From Flavobacterium rivuli WB 3.3-2 = DSM 21788 (GTDB lineage Bacteria > Bacteroidota > Bacteroidia > Flavobacteriales > Flavobacteriaceae): a stretch of 64,000 bases of DNA. Numbering within the stretch: the first letter of the stretch is position 1; the number at the start of each line of letters is the position of its first letter. Below, one piece after another: positions 51,573-59,471 of this stretch. The notes beneath the pieces were generated by a model. The model was given only the letters and a program-made list of their open reading frames with translations. It was not told where the DNA came from and did no database searches. Both the position numbers and the translations under genes were made by a program. The stretch lies in the NCBI RefSeq assembly GCF_000378485.1, contig NZ_KB899967.1, positions 310,001-374,000 on the forward strand. Reading direction: 5' to 3'.

Positions 51573-52175
51573 ATGAAAAATTTAGCGCTTGTAATGTTAT
51601 GTATTAATTTAATTAGCTGCTTGGGCCAGACTTCCCAAAAACAGGATAAAAATAAAACAAATCAAAAAATGGAAAAATTTGATGTTACAAAAATAATAAA
51701 TGGCTTCGGGGCAGAATCTGAAATAAAGTTCACTAAGGATGATACTATATATGAGGTTTTAGATTCTAATAATCAATATGTTGAAACAAGGAAAAAAATC
51801 AGTGAGAGCTTTACAAGACACCTTGTTTATGACAAAAAAACACTATCCTTATTGAAAGAAAGTACTTCTTTCTCCAAAATTTCATACGGTATCTACAGGG
51901 AATTTGATACAATGGGCAACGTTCTTAAAGAGGTCAATTTAGATGAAAAATTTGAATTTTCATTAGACAATTTATTGAAATTGGTAAAAATAAAATATGA
52001 AGTAGATTTTAATCAAGTTTTAAACAATTCAGTTTACAGAGGATTCGACGAGCACTTAGGAAGATACGTTTATAAAATACACCAGCATATCGATGACTAC
52101 AAAATGAGATATATAATTATTGATGGCCAAACTGGCGATGTCATTAGTGACGATTATAAATTCTATTCAGAATAA
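51573..52175 (+). CDS. Lipoprotein with a PepSY-like end
   Basis: The 200-residue product starts MKNLALVMLCINLISCLGQ, with a clear lipobox (ISC, Cys16). The middle is polar and rich in Lys and Ser. The C-terminal ~50 residues (YVYKIHQHIDDYKMRYIIID followed by GQTGDVI) recall the closing strand of PepSY-type domains, where a G-x-T-G-x-V/I turn is usual. This is a weak resemblance. A 29-codon frame (51487-51576) overlaps its ATG as ATGA, but nothing else supports that frame. No function is assigned. Confidence 0.6.
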   Translation: MKNLALVMLCINLISCLGQTSQKQDKNKTNQKMEKFDVTKIINGFGAESEIKFTKDDTIYEVLDSNNQYVETRKKISESFTRHLVYDKKTLSLLKESTSFSKISYGIYREFDTMGNVLKEVNLDEKFEFSLDNLLKLVKIKYEVDFNQVLNNSVYRGFDEHLGRYVYKIHQHIDDYKMRYIIIDGQTGDVISDDYKFYSE

Positions 52176-52199
52176 CTTTTAATTTCAAAAATTAAGTTT

Positions 52200-52529
52200 A
52201 TGCCGACACACCAATATTATCCCACCCTTTCAACTGTTGTAAGCCTTAATGATTTCCCGGATTACCTAGGCTTTATTAAAGAAGGTATTCGAAGTATATT
52301 CGACAACATTTATATAAAAGACCTTCAGGCTAATTAGTTCACGGGGTGAATCAGGTTTTTAAGTATTATCTATAATTTCCCGTGAAAGTCTGCAAATTGA
52401 ATGGGATTGGAGATTTTGCTGTTTTATTTTTAAGACATTTGAAGATGCTGAGGCTTATGACAGAAAAACGATGGCCATAAGTTTATGACTTGGCTTTTAA
52501 AGGCTAAGGATATTGATTTAGGCTTCTAA
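52200..52529 (+). pseudogene. Decayed gene in several frames
   Basis: Coding-like pieces follow one another. An ATG frame from 52200 to 52337 reads PTHQYYPTLSTVVSLNDFPD followed by YLGFIKEGIRSIFDNIYIKD. From 52384 a different frame reads ESLQIEWDWRFCCFIFKTFE and DAEAYDRKTMAISL. From 52485 the first frame resumes with MTWLLKAKDIDLGF and a stop at 52527-52529. This pattern fits a gene broken by at least two frameshifts and a stop. The parent is not recognised. From 52530 to 52720 I see nothing else. Confidence 0.55.
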
Positions 52530-52720
52530 AAAAAATCAATATCTAATATATTTATATCCTCGCCGATAAGGAACACTTTTATCAATGAATATTGTAGGCA
52601 ATATTCCCTATCGTAAATCATTTGAAATTAACTTTGGCTGGTATAAAATTTTGGATTGACAATCTTAGCTATTAATTCCCATATCTAATATCAAAAACAC
52701 AAAGAACTGTAAAGATTTAG

Positions 52721-52728
52721 TACCTTTG
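52721..52728 (+). promoter_or_regulatory. Promoter -7 element for gap
   Basis: TACCTTTG matches TAnnTTTG and lies 24 bases before the ATG at 52753. The TTG start of the longer frame (52726) lies inside it and is therefore unlikely. Confidence 0.68.
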
Positions 52729-52752
52729 CAATCATATTTTTATGTAATAAAA

Positions 52753-53754
52753 ATGAAAAAAACAAAAATAGCCATTAACGGTTTTGGGCGCATAGGCCGT
52801 AACCTTTTCAGGCTTTTACTTAACCACCCTGCCATAGAGGTGGCTGCCATAAACGATATTGCCGATGCCCGCACCATGGCGCATCTTATTAAATATGACA
52901 GTATTCACGGCGTGTTGCCTTATGAGGTTTCGCATACCGAAGACAGCATAATCATCAACGGAATCTCCTACCCTTTTTTACGCCATGCAAACATTGCCGA
53001 TATTAACTGGGCTGCCCATGATATTGATATTGCTGTAGAATCTACCGGGCGTATAAAGATGTTGGAGGAAGCCATGCAGCATGTTACATCGGGTGCTAAG
53101 AAGGTTATCCTTTCTGCCCCACCGGAAGATGACCGCATTAAAACTGTAGTTCTTGGCGTTAACGAACACATTCTTGACGGTACAGAAACCGTAATAAGCA
53201 ATGCCAGCTGTACTACAAACAATGCCGCCCCAATGATGAAGATCATTAATGAGCTGTGCGGTATTGAACAGGCTTATATAACTACTATACACTCCTATAC
53301 TACAGACCAGAGCCTGCACGACCAGCCGCATAAAGACCTGCGAAGGGCACGTGCTGCATCGCAGTCTATAGTACCTACAACAACGGGGGCTGCTAAAGCA
53401 TTAACCAAGATTTTTCCTGAATTTATAGGCAAAATAGGCGGTGGCGGTATTCGTGTGCCGGTTCCGGATGGTTCACTTACTGATATTACGTGCTACGTAA
53501 AACGCGAGGTTAGCATTGAAGAAATTAATGCTGCTTTTAAGGCACAGGCAGAAGGTACTTTAAAAGGTATACTGGCGTATACCGAAGATCCAATAGTATC
53601 TGTAGACGTGATAGGCAACACAAATTCCTGCCTTTTTGACGCACAGTTAACATCGGTTATAGACAAAATGGTAAAGGTTGTAGGCTGGTATGATAACGAG
53701 ATTGGGTATTCGTCGAGGATCATCGATCTTATTTTATTTTTAGAGAAGAAATAA
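52753..53754 (+). CDS. gap: Glyceraldehyde-3-phosphate dehydrogenase, type I
   Basis: The 333-residue enzyme oxidises and phosphorylates glyceraldehyde 3-phosphate in glycolysis, or works in reverse. The Rossmann start is KIAINGFGRIGRN, with Asp35 in AINDIADA suited to NAD. Cys153 in SNASCTTNNAAP is the catalytic residue and His180 in TTIHSYTTDQ its partner. The closing GWYDNEIGYSSR is typical. The second Cys usually found in SCTTNC is Asn here. The start at 52753 follows a promoter element. Which of several GAPDH roles it plays cannot be told from one copy. Confidence 0.96.
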   Translation: MKKTKIAINGFGRIGRNLFRLLLNHPAIEVAAINDIADARTMAHLIKYDSIHGVLPYEVSHTEDSIIINGISYPFLRHANIADINWAAHDIDIAVESTGRIKMLEEAMQHVTSGAKKVILSAPPEDDRIKTVVLGVNEHILDGTETVISNASCTTNNAAPMMKIINELCGIEQAYITTIHSYTTDQSLHDQPHKDLRRARAASQSIVPTTTGAAKALTKIFPEFIGKIGGGGIRVPVPDGSLTDITCYVKREVSIEEINAAFKAQAEGTLKGILAYTEDPIVSVDVIGNTNSCLFDAQLTSVIDKMVKVVGWYDNEIGYSSRIIDLILFLEKK

Positions 53755-53809
53755 GTTTTAAGATTTCTCAATTTCGATGATAGAAAAATCTCAAAAAATT
53801 ATCAATAAG

Positions 53810-53914
53810 ACACACCCCTAACCCCTCTCAAGAGGGGAACACTCAGACCTATAACTCACACCGAATTGAGTTTGAGTGAAGCTGTTCCCCTCTTGAGAGG
53901 GGTTAGGAGTGTGT
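53810..53914. repeat. 31-base inverted repeat with internal palindromes
   Basis: The arms 53810-53840 and 53884-53914 are inverted copies with one mismatch. Each arm also contains the palindrome CCCCTCTCAAGAGGGG. It lies between the convergent gap and rhomboid genes and can act as a two-way terminator. The CCCCTCT...AGAGGGG theme is also found in the repeats inside the radical SAM gene at 19.2-19.4 kb. Confidence 0.85.
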
Positions 53915-53929
53915 ATAGTATACAAGAAT

Positions 53930-54742
53930 CTATATAGATTCTTGTGATGAAGAGTCATCCTCATCTTTAGGCGTTTCAACATAGTTATATACTATCCTGA
54001 AAACCGGGCGTTGTGGTAATAAAACCTCAGTAATTTCATCGGTATCATCTAAGATTTCAGGTTCGGGTGGTGGTGGGTTTACAAAGTTTCCGTTCTCATC
54101 AAAGCGTTTCATGAACGGATCCTGCATAGGGTCAAAATCAGGTTGCTGCCAGTGGTATACAATATCCCTTTCATATTCGGGGGTGCTGTATGCACGCGAA
54201 AAAAACAGTCCGGTAATCAATCCGCCAAGGTGCCCTTCCCAGGATATACCTTCCTCCACATCAGGAAAAACATACCATATCATACCGCCATACAGCATTA
54301 TAATAGTAAGCGATAAGGCCACTAAACGGTAGTACCCCGTTTGTATACCCTTAAAAAAAATAAAGCTAACAAGTACATATATAAGTCCGCTTGCGCCTAT
54401 GTGGTATGACCCGCCCCGCCCTATAAGCCAGGTTATAAAACCCGACAGCAGTATACCATACCCTATAACCCGCAATGCCTGGTCGCGGTAAAAATACCGC
54501 ATGGCCGCAATAAGCACAAATAGTGGTATAGAGTTATTGTAAATATGCTCAAGGCTGCCGTGTAAAAAAGGGCTAAGCACTATACCGCGCAGTCCCGAAA
54601 ACGTTCGTGGTAAAATTCCAAAATCTGTAAGATATATATGCAGCCGCACTTCTACCCAGTATACTAACCACAGCACCAGAACAAAGGCGAGGGGCCATAG
54701 TACTACCGAAGGCGAAAATTTAAATTGGTCGTTATTGTTCAT
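53930..54742 (-). CDS. Rhomboid family intramembrane serine protease
   Basis: The 270-residue protein has about six membrane helices between residues 12 and 185 and a proline-rich, acidic C-terminal tail outside the membrane. Rhomboid signatures are FLHGSLEHIYNN (~59-70), the catalytic Ser118 in YHIGASGLIY, and His171 in EGHLGGLITG. These form the Ser-His dyad that cuts membrane-spanning substrates. The short active core without an extra helix fits bacterial rhomboids. Substrate unknown. It is transcribed towards gap, with a palindromic element between the two genes. Confidence 0.92.
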   Translation of the reverse strand: MNNNDQFKFSPSVVLWPLAFVLVLWLVYWVEVRLHIYLTDFGILPRTFSGLRGIVLSPFLHGSLEHIYNNSIPLFVLIAAMRYFYRDQALRVIGYGILLSGFITWLIGRGGSYHIGASGLIYVLVSFIFFKGIQTGYYRLVALSLTIIMLYGGMIWYVFPDVEEGISWEGHLGGLITGLFFSRAYSTPEYERDIVYHWQQPDFDPMQDPFMKRFDENGNFVNPPPPEPEILDDTDEITEVLLPQRPVFRIVYNYVETPKDEDDSSSQESI

Positions 54743-54913
54743 GCATGTTGAAACTCAAAAACGTATCCAAAAAACGCAGCCTGTTATTTTGTCAGTATTT
54801 ACGTTAAAACAAACTATAGACCTGTTTAAAAAATAGATTCTTCCTAACATTTTATAAAAACTTTATCGGGTAACAGCACTTTCGCATTTGGTGAAAAATC
54901 GTAAATTTACACT

Positions 54914-56191
54914 ATGGAAGCACCTTTGGCAGAACGCATACGCCCGCAGCAATTATCTGAATATATAAGTCAGCAACACCTTGTGGGGCCTAACGGCTCG
55001 CTTACCCACCAGATAGCGCGCGGCATTATACCATCGCTTATTTTGTGGGGCCCTCCCGGCACCGGAAAAACTACGCTGGCGCAAATAATGGCGCAGGAAA
55101 GTAACCGCCCGTTTTATGTACTTAGTGCCATTAACGCGGGTGTTAAAGATGTGCGCGAGGTAATAGACAAAGCCAAACAAAGCGGCGGTATGTTTACCAC
55201 TAAAAATCCTATTTTATTTATAGACGAGATTCACCGGTTTAGCAAGTCGCAACAGGATTCTTTGCTTAATGCTGTAGAGAAAGGTATTGTAACCCTTATA
55301 GGCGCTACTACCGAAAATCCGAGTTTTGAGGTGATACCTGCACTCCTGTCCCGCTGCCAGGTGTATGTGCTTAACGCTTTTACTAAAGATGATCTTGAGG
55401 CATTGCTGTATCGTGCCATTGAGGTTGATAAAGTAATGAAGACCAAACATATAGACCTTAAGGAAACGGAGGCTTTACTAAGGCTTTCGGGTGGCGACGG
55501 GCGAAAATTGCTTAACATTTTTGAACTCGTTGTAAATGCTACCGAGAGTGATGATGTAGAGATAACCAACGACCGTGTTATGCAGCTTGCACAAAAAAAT
55601 ACGGTACTGTATGACAAGACCGGAGAGCAGCATTATGATATAATTTCGGCCTTTATAAAATCGATGCGCGGCAGCGACCCCAATGGTGCCGTATACTGGC
55701 TTGCGCGAATGATTGAGGGCGGCGAAGACCTAAAATTTATTGCCCGCAGGATGCTTATTTTAGCATCTGAAGATATTGGGAATGCTAACCCCACGGCACT
55801 TATAATGGCAAATAATACGTTTCAGGCAGTGAGCACTATTGGTTACCCTGAATCGCGCATTATACTAAGCCAGTGTGCCATTTACCTGGCCACATCGCCA
55901 AAGAGCAATGCAAGCTATATGGCTATAGGCAAGGCACAAAGCGTAGTAAAGCAAACCGGCGACCTGCCCGTACCCTTACATCTGCGCAATGCCCCCACTA
56001 AGCTAATGAAGGAACTTGGCTATGGCGACGAATATAAATATGCGCACGACTATAATAACAATTTTGCCGAACAGGAATTCCTGCCCGATGAGATTACCAA
56101 TACCCCTTTTTATGACCCCGGCAATAACAGCCGCGAGAACGGTACACGCGAGTTTTTAAAGAACCGCTGGAAAGGGAAGTATGGATATTAG
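54914..56191 (+). CDS. rarA: Replication-associated recombination protein A (AAA+ ATPase)
   Basis: The 425-residue protein has Walker A GPPGTGKT (46-53), Walker B ILFIDEIHRFSK (~100-111) and sensor/arginine motifs ATTENPSFEV and LLSRCQVY. The C-terminal part (GSDPNGAVYWLARMIEGGED, ASEDIGNANP) is the tetramerisation domain of the RarA/MgsA/WRNIP1 group. It works at stalled replication forks. Length and blocks are fully typical. It is divergent from the rhomboid gene and is followed by a nested hairpin element. Confidence 0.96.
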   Translation: MEAPLAERIRPQQLSEYISQQHLVGPNGSLTHQIARGIIPSLILWGPPGTGKTTLAQIMAQESNRPFYVLSAINAGVKDVREVIDKAKQSGGMFTTKNPILFIDEIHRFSKSQQDSLLNAVEKGIVTLIGATTENPSFEVIPALLSRCQVYVLNAFTKDDLEALLYRAIEVDKVMKTKHIDLKETEALLRLSGGDGRKLLNIFELVVNATESDDVEITNDRVMQLAQKNTVLYDKTGEQHYDIISAFIKSMRGSDPNGAVYWLARMIEGGEDLKFIARRMLILASEDIGNANPTALIMANNTFQAVSTIGYPESRIILSQCAIYLATSPKSNASYMAIGKAQSVVKQTGDLPVPLHLRNAPTKLMKELGYGDEYKYAHDYNNNFAEQEFLPDEITNTPFYDPGNNSRENGTREFLKNRWKGKYGY

Positions 56192-56205
56192 AAGGTTCTG
56201 GGGAG

Positions 56206-56302
56206 CTTAGTTTCTTAGAACCTTAGAATTTAAACACAAAAAATGGGCTGTAAAGTATTTACTTTACAGCCCATTTTATTTCTAAGCGTCTAAGAAACTA
56301 AG
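56206..56302. repeat. Nested inverted repeat with strong bidirectional terminator
   Basis: The core arms 56240-56257 and 56260-56277 form an 18-bp perfect hairpin (AAAATGGGCTGTAAAGTA and its complement). Outer arms CTTAGTTTCTTAGAACCTTAG (from 56206) and its near-inverse (56280-56302) differ at two positions in 23. It lies between the convergent rarA and 56320-57051 genes. Confidence 0.82.
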
Positions 56303-56319
56303 TACCTCCGCATCTAAGC

Positions 56320-57051
56320 TTAAAACTTAATATTAAGCTTTTCGCTTACCAGTTTATCGTTTTGGTAATATTCAAAAAACCAGTCGTTCCCTTTTTTAAA
56401 GATAACACCATTTTTATTATCCCCTTGTGCCGTATAGTAATCCTGCTGCGATGTTTTATACATTTTAGCTACTACTTTTGGTGTAGTGTCTACCAATTGG
56501 TAGCCGTTAGCAATAGGCTGTGCAAACAACTGCCCTTCTACATTTACAGGAACCGGCGTCGCCGCCGGAGAAGACGTTACAGGCTTTATTTCCTGCGTGG
56601 TAACAGCCGCGGTAGCAGGCCCAACATATTTATAATTAAGCGATGCCAAAGAGGCAGATGCTTCCCTTAATGCTTCGTAATATGCTTTCTTGTAATCTTT
56701 CTGTTTGCTTTTACCCTCTTTAGAAGTAAACAGTACCTGCCCGCTGCAATCTTTTATCTGGATTAACAAGCCGGTGCTTAACAACCCTGAATCGTCTTTA
56801 AGGTCGCCATAAAGTGCAAGACATTTATTAAGCGCCAGTTCGTCGGGCATTTTATCATTTGTGTAATAGGCTTTAAAACCGTATTTCTCAAATACCATTT
56901 TAGTAAGCGAATTAAGCTCATACTTGTTGTTTTCTTTTAAGAAAGAAAATTTTTCCGGTATAATAATGTATTTATAATTATTAATAACCTCTGATTGTGC
57001 AAAGCAAATACCCGACAAAAGAAGGGCTAATAGTAGTAATGTCTTTTTCAT
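56320..57051 (-). CDS. Exported protein of unknown function
   Basis: The 243-residue product has a signal peptide (MKKTLLLLALLLSGICFAQ). Residues ~20-140 look like a compact domain (NNYKYIIIPEKFSFLKENNK, LALYGDLKDDSGLLSTGLLI). A Pro/Ala/Thr-rich linker follows (~145-170). The C-terminal part consists of short beta segments (NGYQLVDTTPKVVAKMYKTS, KGNDWFFEYYQNDKL). Only 4 bases separate it from the HAD gene upstream. I know similar proteins in flavobacteria but no assigned role. It is the last gene of the minus-strand cluster from 60097. Confidence 0.7.
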   Translation of the reverse strand: MKKTLLLLALLLSGICFAQSEVINNYKYIIIPEKFSFLKENNKYELNSLTKMVFEKYGFKAYYTNDKMPDELALNKCLALYGDLKDDSGLLSTGLLIQIKDCSGQVLFTSKEGKSKQKDYKKAYYEALREASASLASLNYKYVGPATAAVTTQEIKPVTSSPAATPVPVNVEGQLFAQPIANGYQLVDTTPKVVAKMYKTSQQDYYTAQGDNKNGVIFKKGNDWFFEYYQNDKLVSEKLNIKF

Positions 57052-57055
57052 TTTA

Positions 57056-57745
57056 TTATAGTAAATTCTTAAGTTCGAGCAGGTGGTTTACCTGTATTAT
57101 AGACGGGTGCGCCTCAAGGCTGTGCTCATTAAAATATATAGCATCAAGGCCGCAGTTAAGTGCTCCCTGTACATCGGCCTCTATACAGTCGCCTATCATT
57201 ATGCTGTCACATCTTTCTACATTGGCAGCAGTAAGGGCATATTCAAAAATAGAGGGATGGGGCTTTTTAAAACCTGCGTTTTCAGAGTTGGTAACCGTTT
57301 CAAAATAATGGTCAATGTTTGCACTCTTCATTTTAAGCGCCTGTACCTCATGAAAACCATTGGTAATAATATGCAGGCTGTATTTAGGCTTAAGGTATTC
57401 CAGCAGCTCTACAGCACCTTCAAACAAATGGTTATTGGTAGGGAGCAGCCTTATATAATCATCAGACAGATCAGCAAGCAAGTAGTCGCTAATATTATAA
57501 TTAAGGGCTGTAAAAACATCTTTAAGCCTGCCGTAACGCAATTGCTGCTGGGTTATAAGCCCATCGCGGTACAGTTTCCAGTAATTGGCATTAGCAGGAA
57601 CATAATGCGTTAAAAAATCGGCCGGCTTAATGGCAATATTATACTTAGGCAAAAGCACCTCAAAGGCCAGTGCAGAGTTTTTCTCGAAATCCCAAAGGGT
57701 ATGGTCGAGATCAAAAAATATGGCTTTCTTATTAGCTATACTCAT
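57056..57745 (-). CDS. HAD-family nucleotidase (YjjG-like)
   Basis: The 229-residue protein carries HAD motif I in FFDLDHTLWDFEKN (Asp12, Asp14), motif II in HIITNGFHEVQ, and motif IV in SIMIGDCIEADVQGA. The helical cap lies between motifs I and II. These features and the length match the YjjG/YfnB group, which removes phosphate from pyrimidine nucleoside monophosphates including non-canonical ones. It is the middle gene of a tight minus-strand cluster, with 3 bases to the DUF3299-like gene upstream and 4 to the exported protein gene downstream. Confidence 0.92.
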   Translation of the reverse strand: MSIANKKAIFFDLDHTLWDFEKNSALAFEVLLPKYNIAIKPADFLTHYVPANANYWKLYRDGLITQQQLRYGRLKDVFTALNYNISDYLLADLSDDYIRLLPTNNHLFEGAVELLEYLKPKYSLHIITNGFHEVQALKMKSANIDHYFETVTNSENAGFKKPHPSIFEYALTAANVERCDSIMIGDCIEADVQGALNCGLDAIYFNEHSLEAHPSIIQVNHLLELKNLL

Positions 57746-57748
57746 AAA

Positions 57749-58243
57749 TTATTTACTTACTATAACGGCGTTTTCTATGTGGTAGATCCAGTCGTCTACG
57801 TCGTTATCATTGTACCTGAAAGTTCCCTGAAGGGTAACGTACTGGTCTGTTTTTAATTTAGTACCGGGGTTTTTAAACTTAATGCCCATAATAGTTTCCG
57901 GCCCTGCCTGCCCGCAAAAAAAGCATGAGGCAAATACATTTTTGCTTAGTGCATAATTTTTATTATCTATGGGCACAATAAAACCGGTCATGTAAATGGT
58001 ACGGCTGTTTTTAGCCTTAAGTGTAGGGTTTATAACGGGAAACATTACCCCTTCGGGATAATCTTTACTTGGCTTTTTAAGGAACTTTATCTGCCCTAAA
58101 AGCTTCCAGTTAAGTGTATCTGAAAAAACTGTACCTGATGTTGAGGTAACGGACTTTGGGATACCTGCACCCGATGGAGATGCCATAGACGCAAACACAA
58201 ACCCCGAAACAATAATTGATATGATAAACAACGCTTTACGCAT
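57749..58243 (-). CDS. Exported DUF3299-like protein
   Basis: The 164-residue product has a signal peptide (MRKALFIISIIVSGFVFASM). The mature part contains YMTGFIVPIDNKN and ASCFFCGQAGPET (Cys107 and Cys110), followed by YVTLQGTFRYNDND. This fits DUF3299-type proteins, which I recall next to ABC transporters linked to zinc. The CxxC could hold metal or serve redox. Its ATG lies inside the end of the permease gene (8-base overlap), so the two are co-translated. Function is inferred only from company. Confidence 0.72.
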   Translation of the reverse strand: MRKALFIISIIVSGFVFASMASPSGAGIPKSVTSTSGTVFSDTLNWKLLGQIKFLKKPSKDYPEGVMFPVINPTLKAKNSRTIYMTGFIVPIDNKNYALSKNVFASCFFCGQAGPETIMGIKFKNPGTKLKTDQYVTLQGTFRYNDNDVDDWIYHIENAVIVSK

Positions 58244-59471
58244 TTGCCAATGTTTTAGAAATATTTAAACTATATGCCTTTACAGCCGGTATTACGGCTG
58301 CTAAGATCCCCACAAAGATAGTGAGCCCAAACAAATATCCTTCCTTTTGCCACACAAACTCTAAAGGGTTAAATGACATTTTAAATTCTGATTCGCTGGA
58401 GCCCGATATAAGGCTTAGTGCTATACGACCAACAACCGTACCGAAAATAAAACCGGTCGTGCATAAAAGCAGGCTCTCTATAAGCACCAGCCACAGCAAT
58501 TGCAGGCGGCTTGCCCCATTAACGCGCAAAAGCGCAAATTCGTATTTACGTTCTTTTAAAGTATTGTACAACGCTATAAAAATGCTAATGCCAGATATAA
58601 ACATAATACCATAGGCTAAGTACTGCAATGCCTGCAAACCTATGCCAAACAGCGAGAACAGCCTGTTAATTTCTATAGCCGGAGAGGCTGCCTGCATTTT
58701 AGTGTTCTGGGCAATAAGGCGCGGCCACATAACAATACCCATTTTACTCCGAAATTTTATAAGCACTGCTGTTATTTCTTTGCCTTCTTCGGTAACTGCT
58801 TCGTCCTGGTGTTCATGTTCATGACTGTGCTCGTCCTCTTCTGCGTGTTCGTGTGCACCTTCATCATGCATGGCCCAAACGCTGGGTATATTACACAGTA
58901 TAAGGTTATCGGCTACTTTGCCTGTAGGTGCAGCAATGCCGGTAATTATATACGCATGGTCTTCATGCAGTTCGCCTTCGGCGGCATCGCCATGCGACCC
59001 AAAGAATTTATCACCAATTTTTACATTCATTTTTGTGGCTACCGAACTGCCTATTACCACTTCAAAGTTTTTGGCAAAAGGCCTGCCTTCTTTTATGCCC
59101 TTGCCATAAATGGTAAGGTAATCAGTCGTTGTACCCACTATCCTGAAACCTTTGTAGTTGTCACCAAATGCTAAGGGCACAGCCGTTTGTACAAAGCGGT
59201 GCTTCATCCAAGTCTTAGCTTCGGTATAATCTATATTTCCTGTAGGGGCATCTATCTGGTAAACTGCAGAAAGTATAAGCTGCAACGGGCTGCCCTGCGC
59301 ACCAAGCACCAGGTCTATATTATCTATATTACTGTCAAACTGTTTTTCAAATTGCTCCTGCAGTAAAATAAGCAATGTAATTATTGCCACACTTGCCGTA
59401 AGCAAAATAATGCTAAGGGCGGTGTTAAGGGGTTTAAACCAAATGTTTTTCCACGCTATCCTGGCTATCAT
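58236..59471 (-). CDS. ABC transporter permease, FtsX/MacB type, with His-rich loop
   Basis: The 411-residue protein has an N-terminal membrane helix (~17-38), a large periplasmic domain (~40-265) and three C-terminal helices (~275-305, ~325-355, ~375-400), the standard FtsX/LolC topology. Residues 202-222 are a His/Asp/Glu-rich stretch (HDEGAHEHAEEDEHSHEHEH) in the periplasmic part, which suggests metal binding. It overlaps the ATPase gene by one base and the DUF3299-like gene by eight. The set resembles Vibrio ZrgABCDE-like zinc clusters, so a metal-linked role is inferred. Confidence 0.88.
   Translation of the reverse strand: MIARIAWKNIWFKPLNTALSIILLTASVAIITLLILLQEQFEKQFDSNIDNIDLVLGAQGSPLQLILSAVYQIDAPTGNIDYTEAKTWMKHRFVQTAVPLAFGDNYKGFRIVGTTTDYLTIYGKGIKEGRPFAKNFEVVIGSSVATKMNVKIGDKFFGSHGDAAEGELHEDHAYIITGIAAPTGKVADNLILCNIPSVWAMHDEGAHEHAEEDEHSHEHEHQDEAVTEEGKEITAVLIKFRSKMGIVMWPRLIAQNTKMQAASPAIEINRLFSLFGIGLQALQYLAYGIMFISGISIFIALYNTLKERKYEFALLRVNGASRLQLLWLVLIESLLLCTTGFIFGTVVGRIALSLISGSSESEFKMSFNPLEFVWQKEGYLFGLTIFVGILAAVIPAVKAYSLNISKTLANA

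Noticed and set aside
51487..51576. 29-codon ORF overlapping the lipoprotein start
   Set aside because: The ATGA overlap is suggestive, but the sequence is Trp/Arg-rich without any pattern, lacks a promoter element, and 29 codons is easily reached by chance.
52753..53754. Loss of GAPDH activity because the second Cys of SCTTNC is Asn
   Set aside because: That second Cys is not the catalytic residue; Cys153 and His180 are present, so the enzyme should be active.
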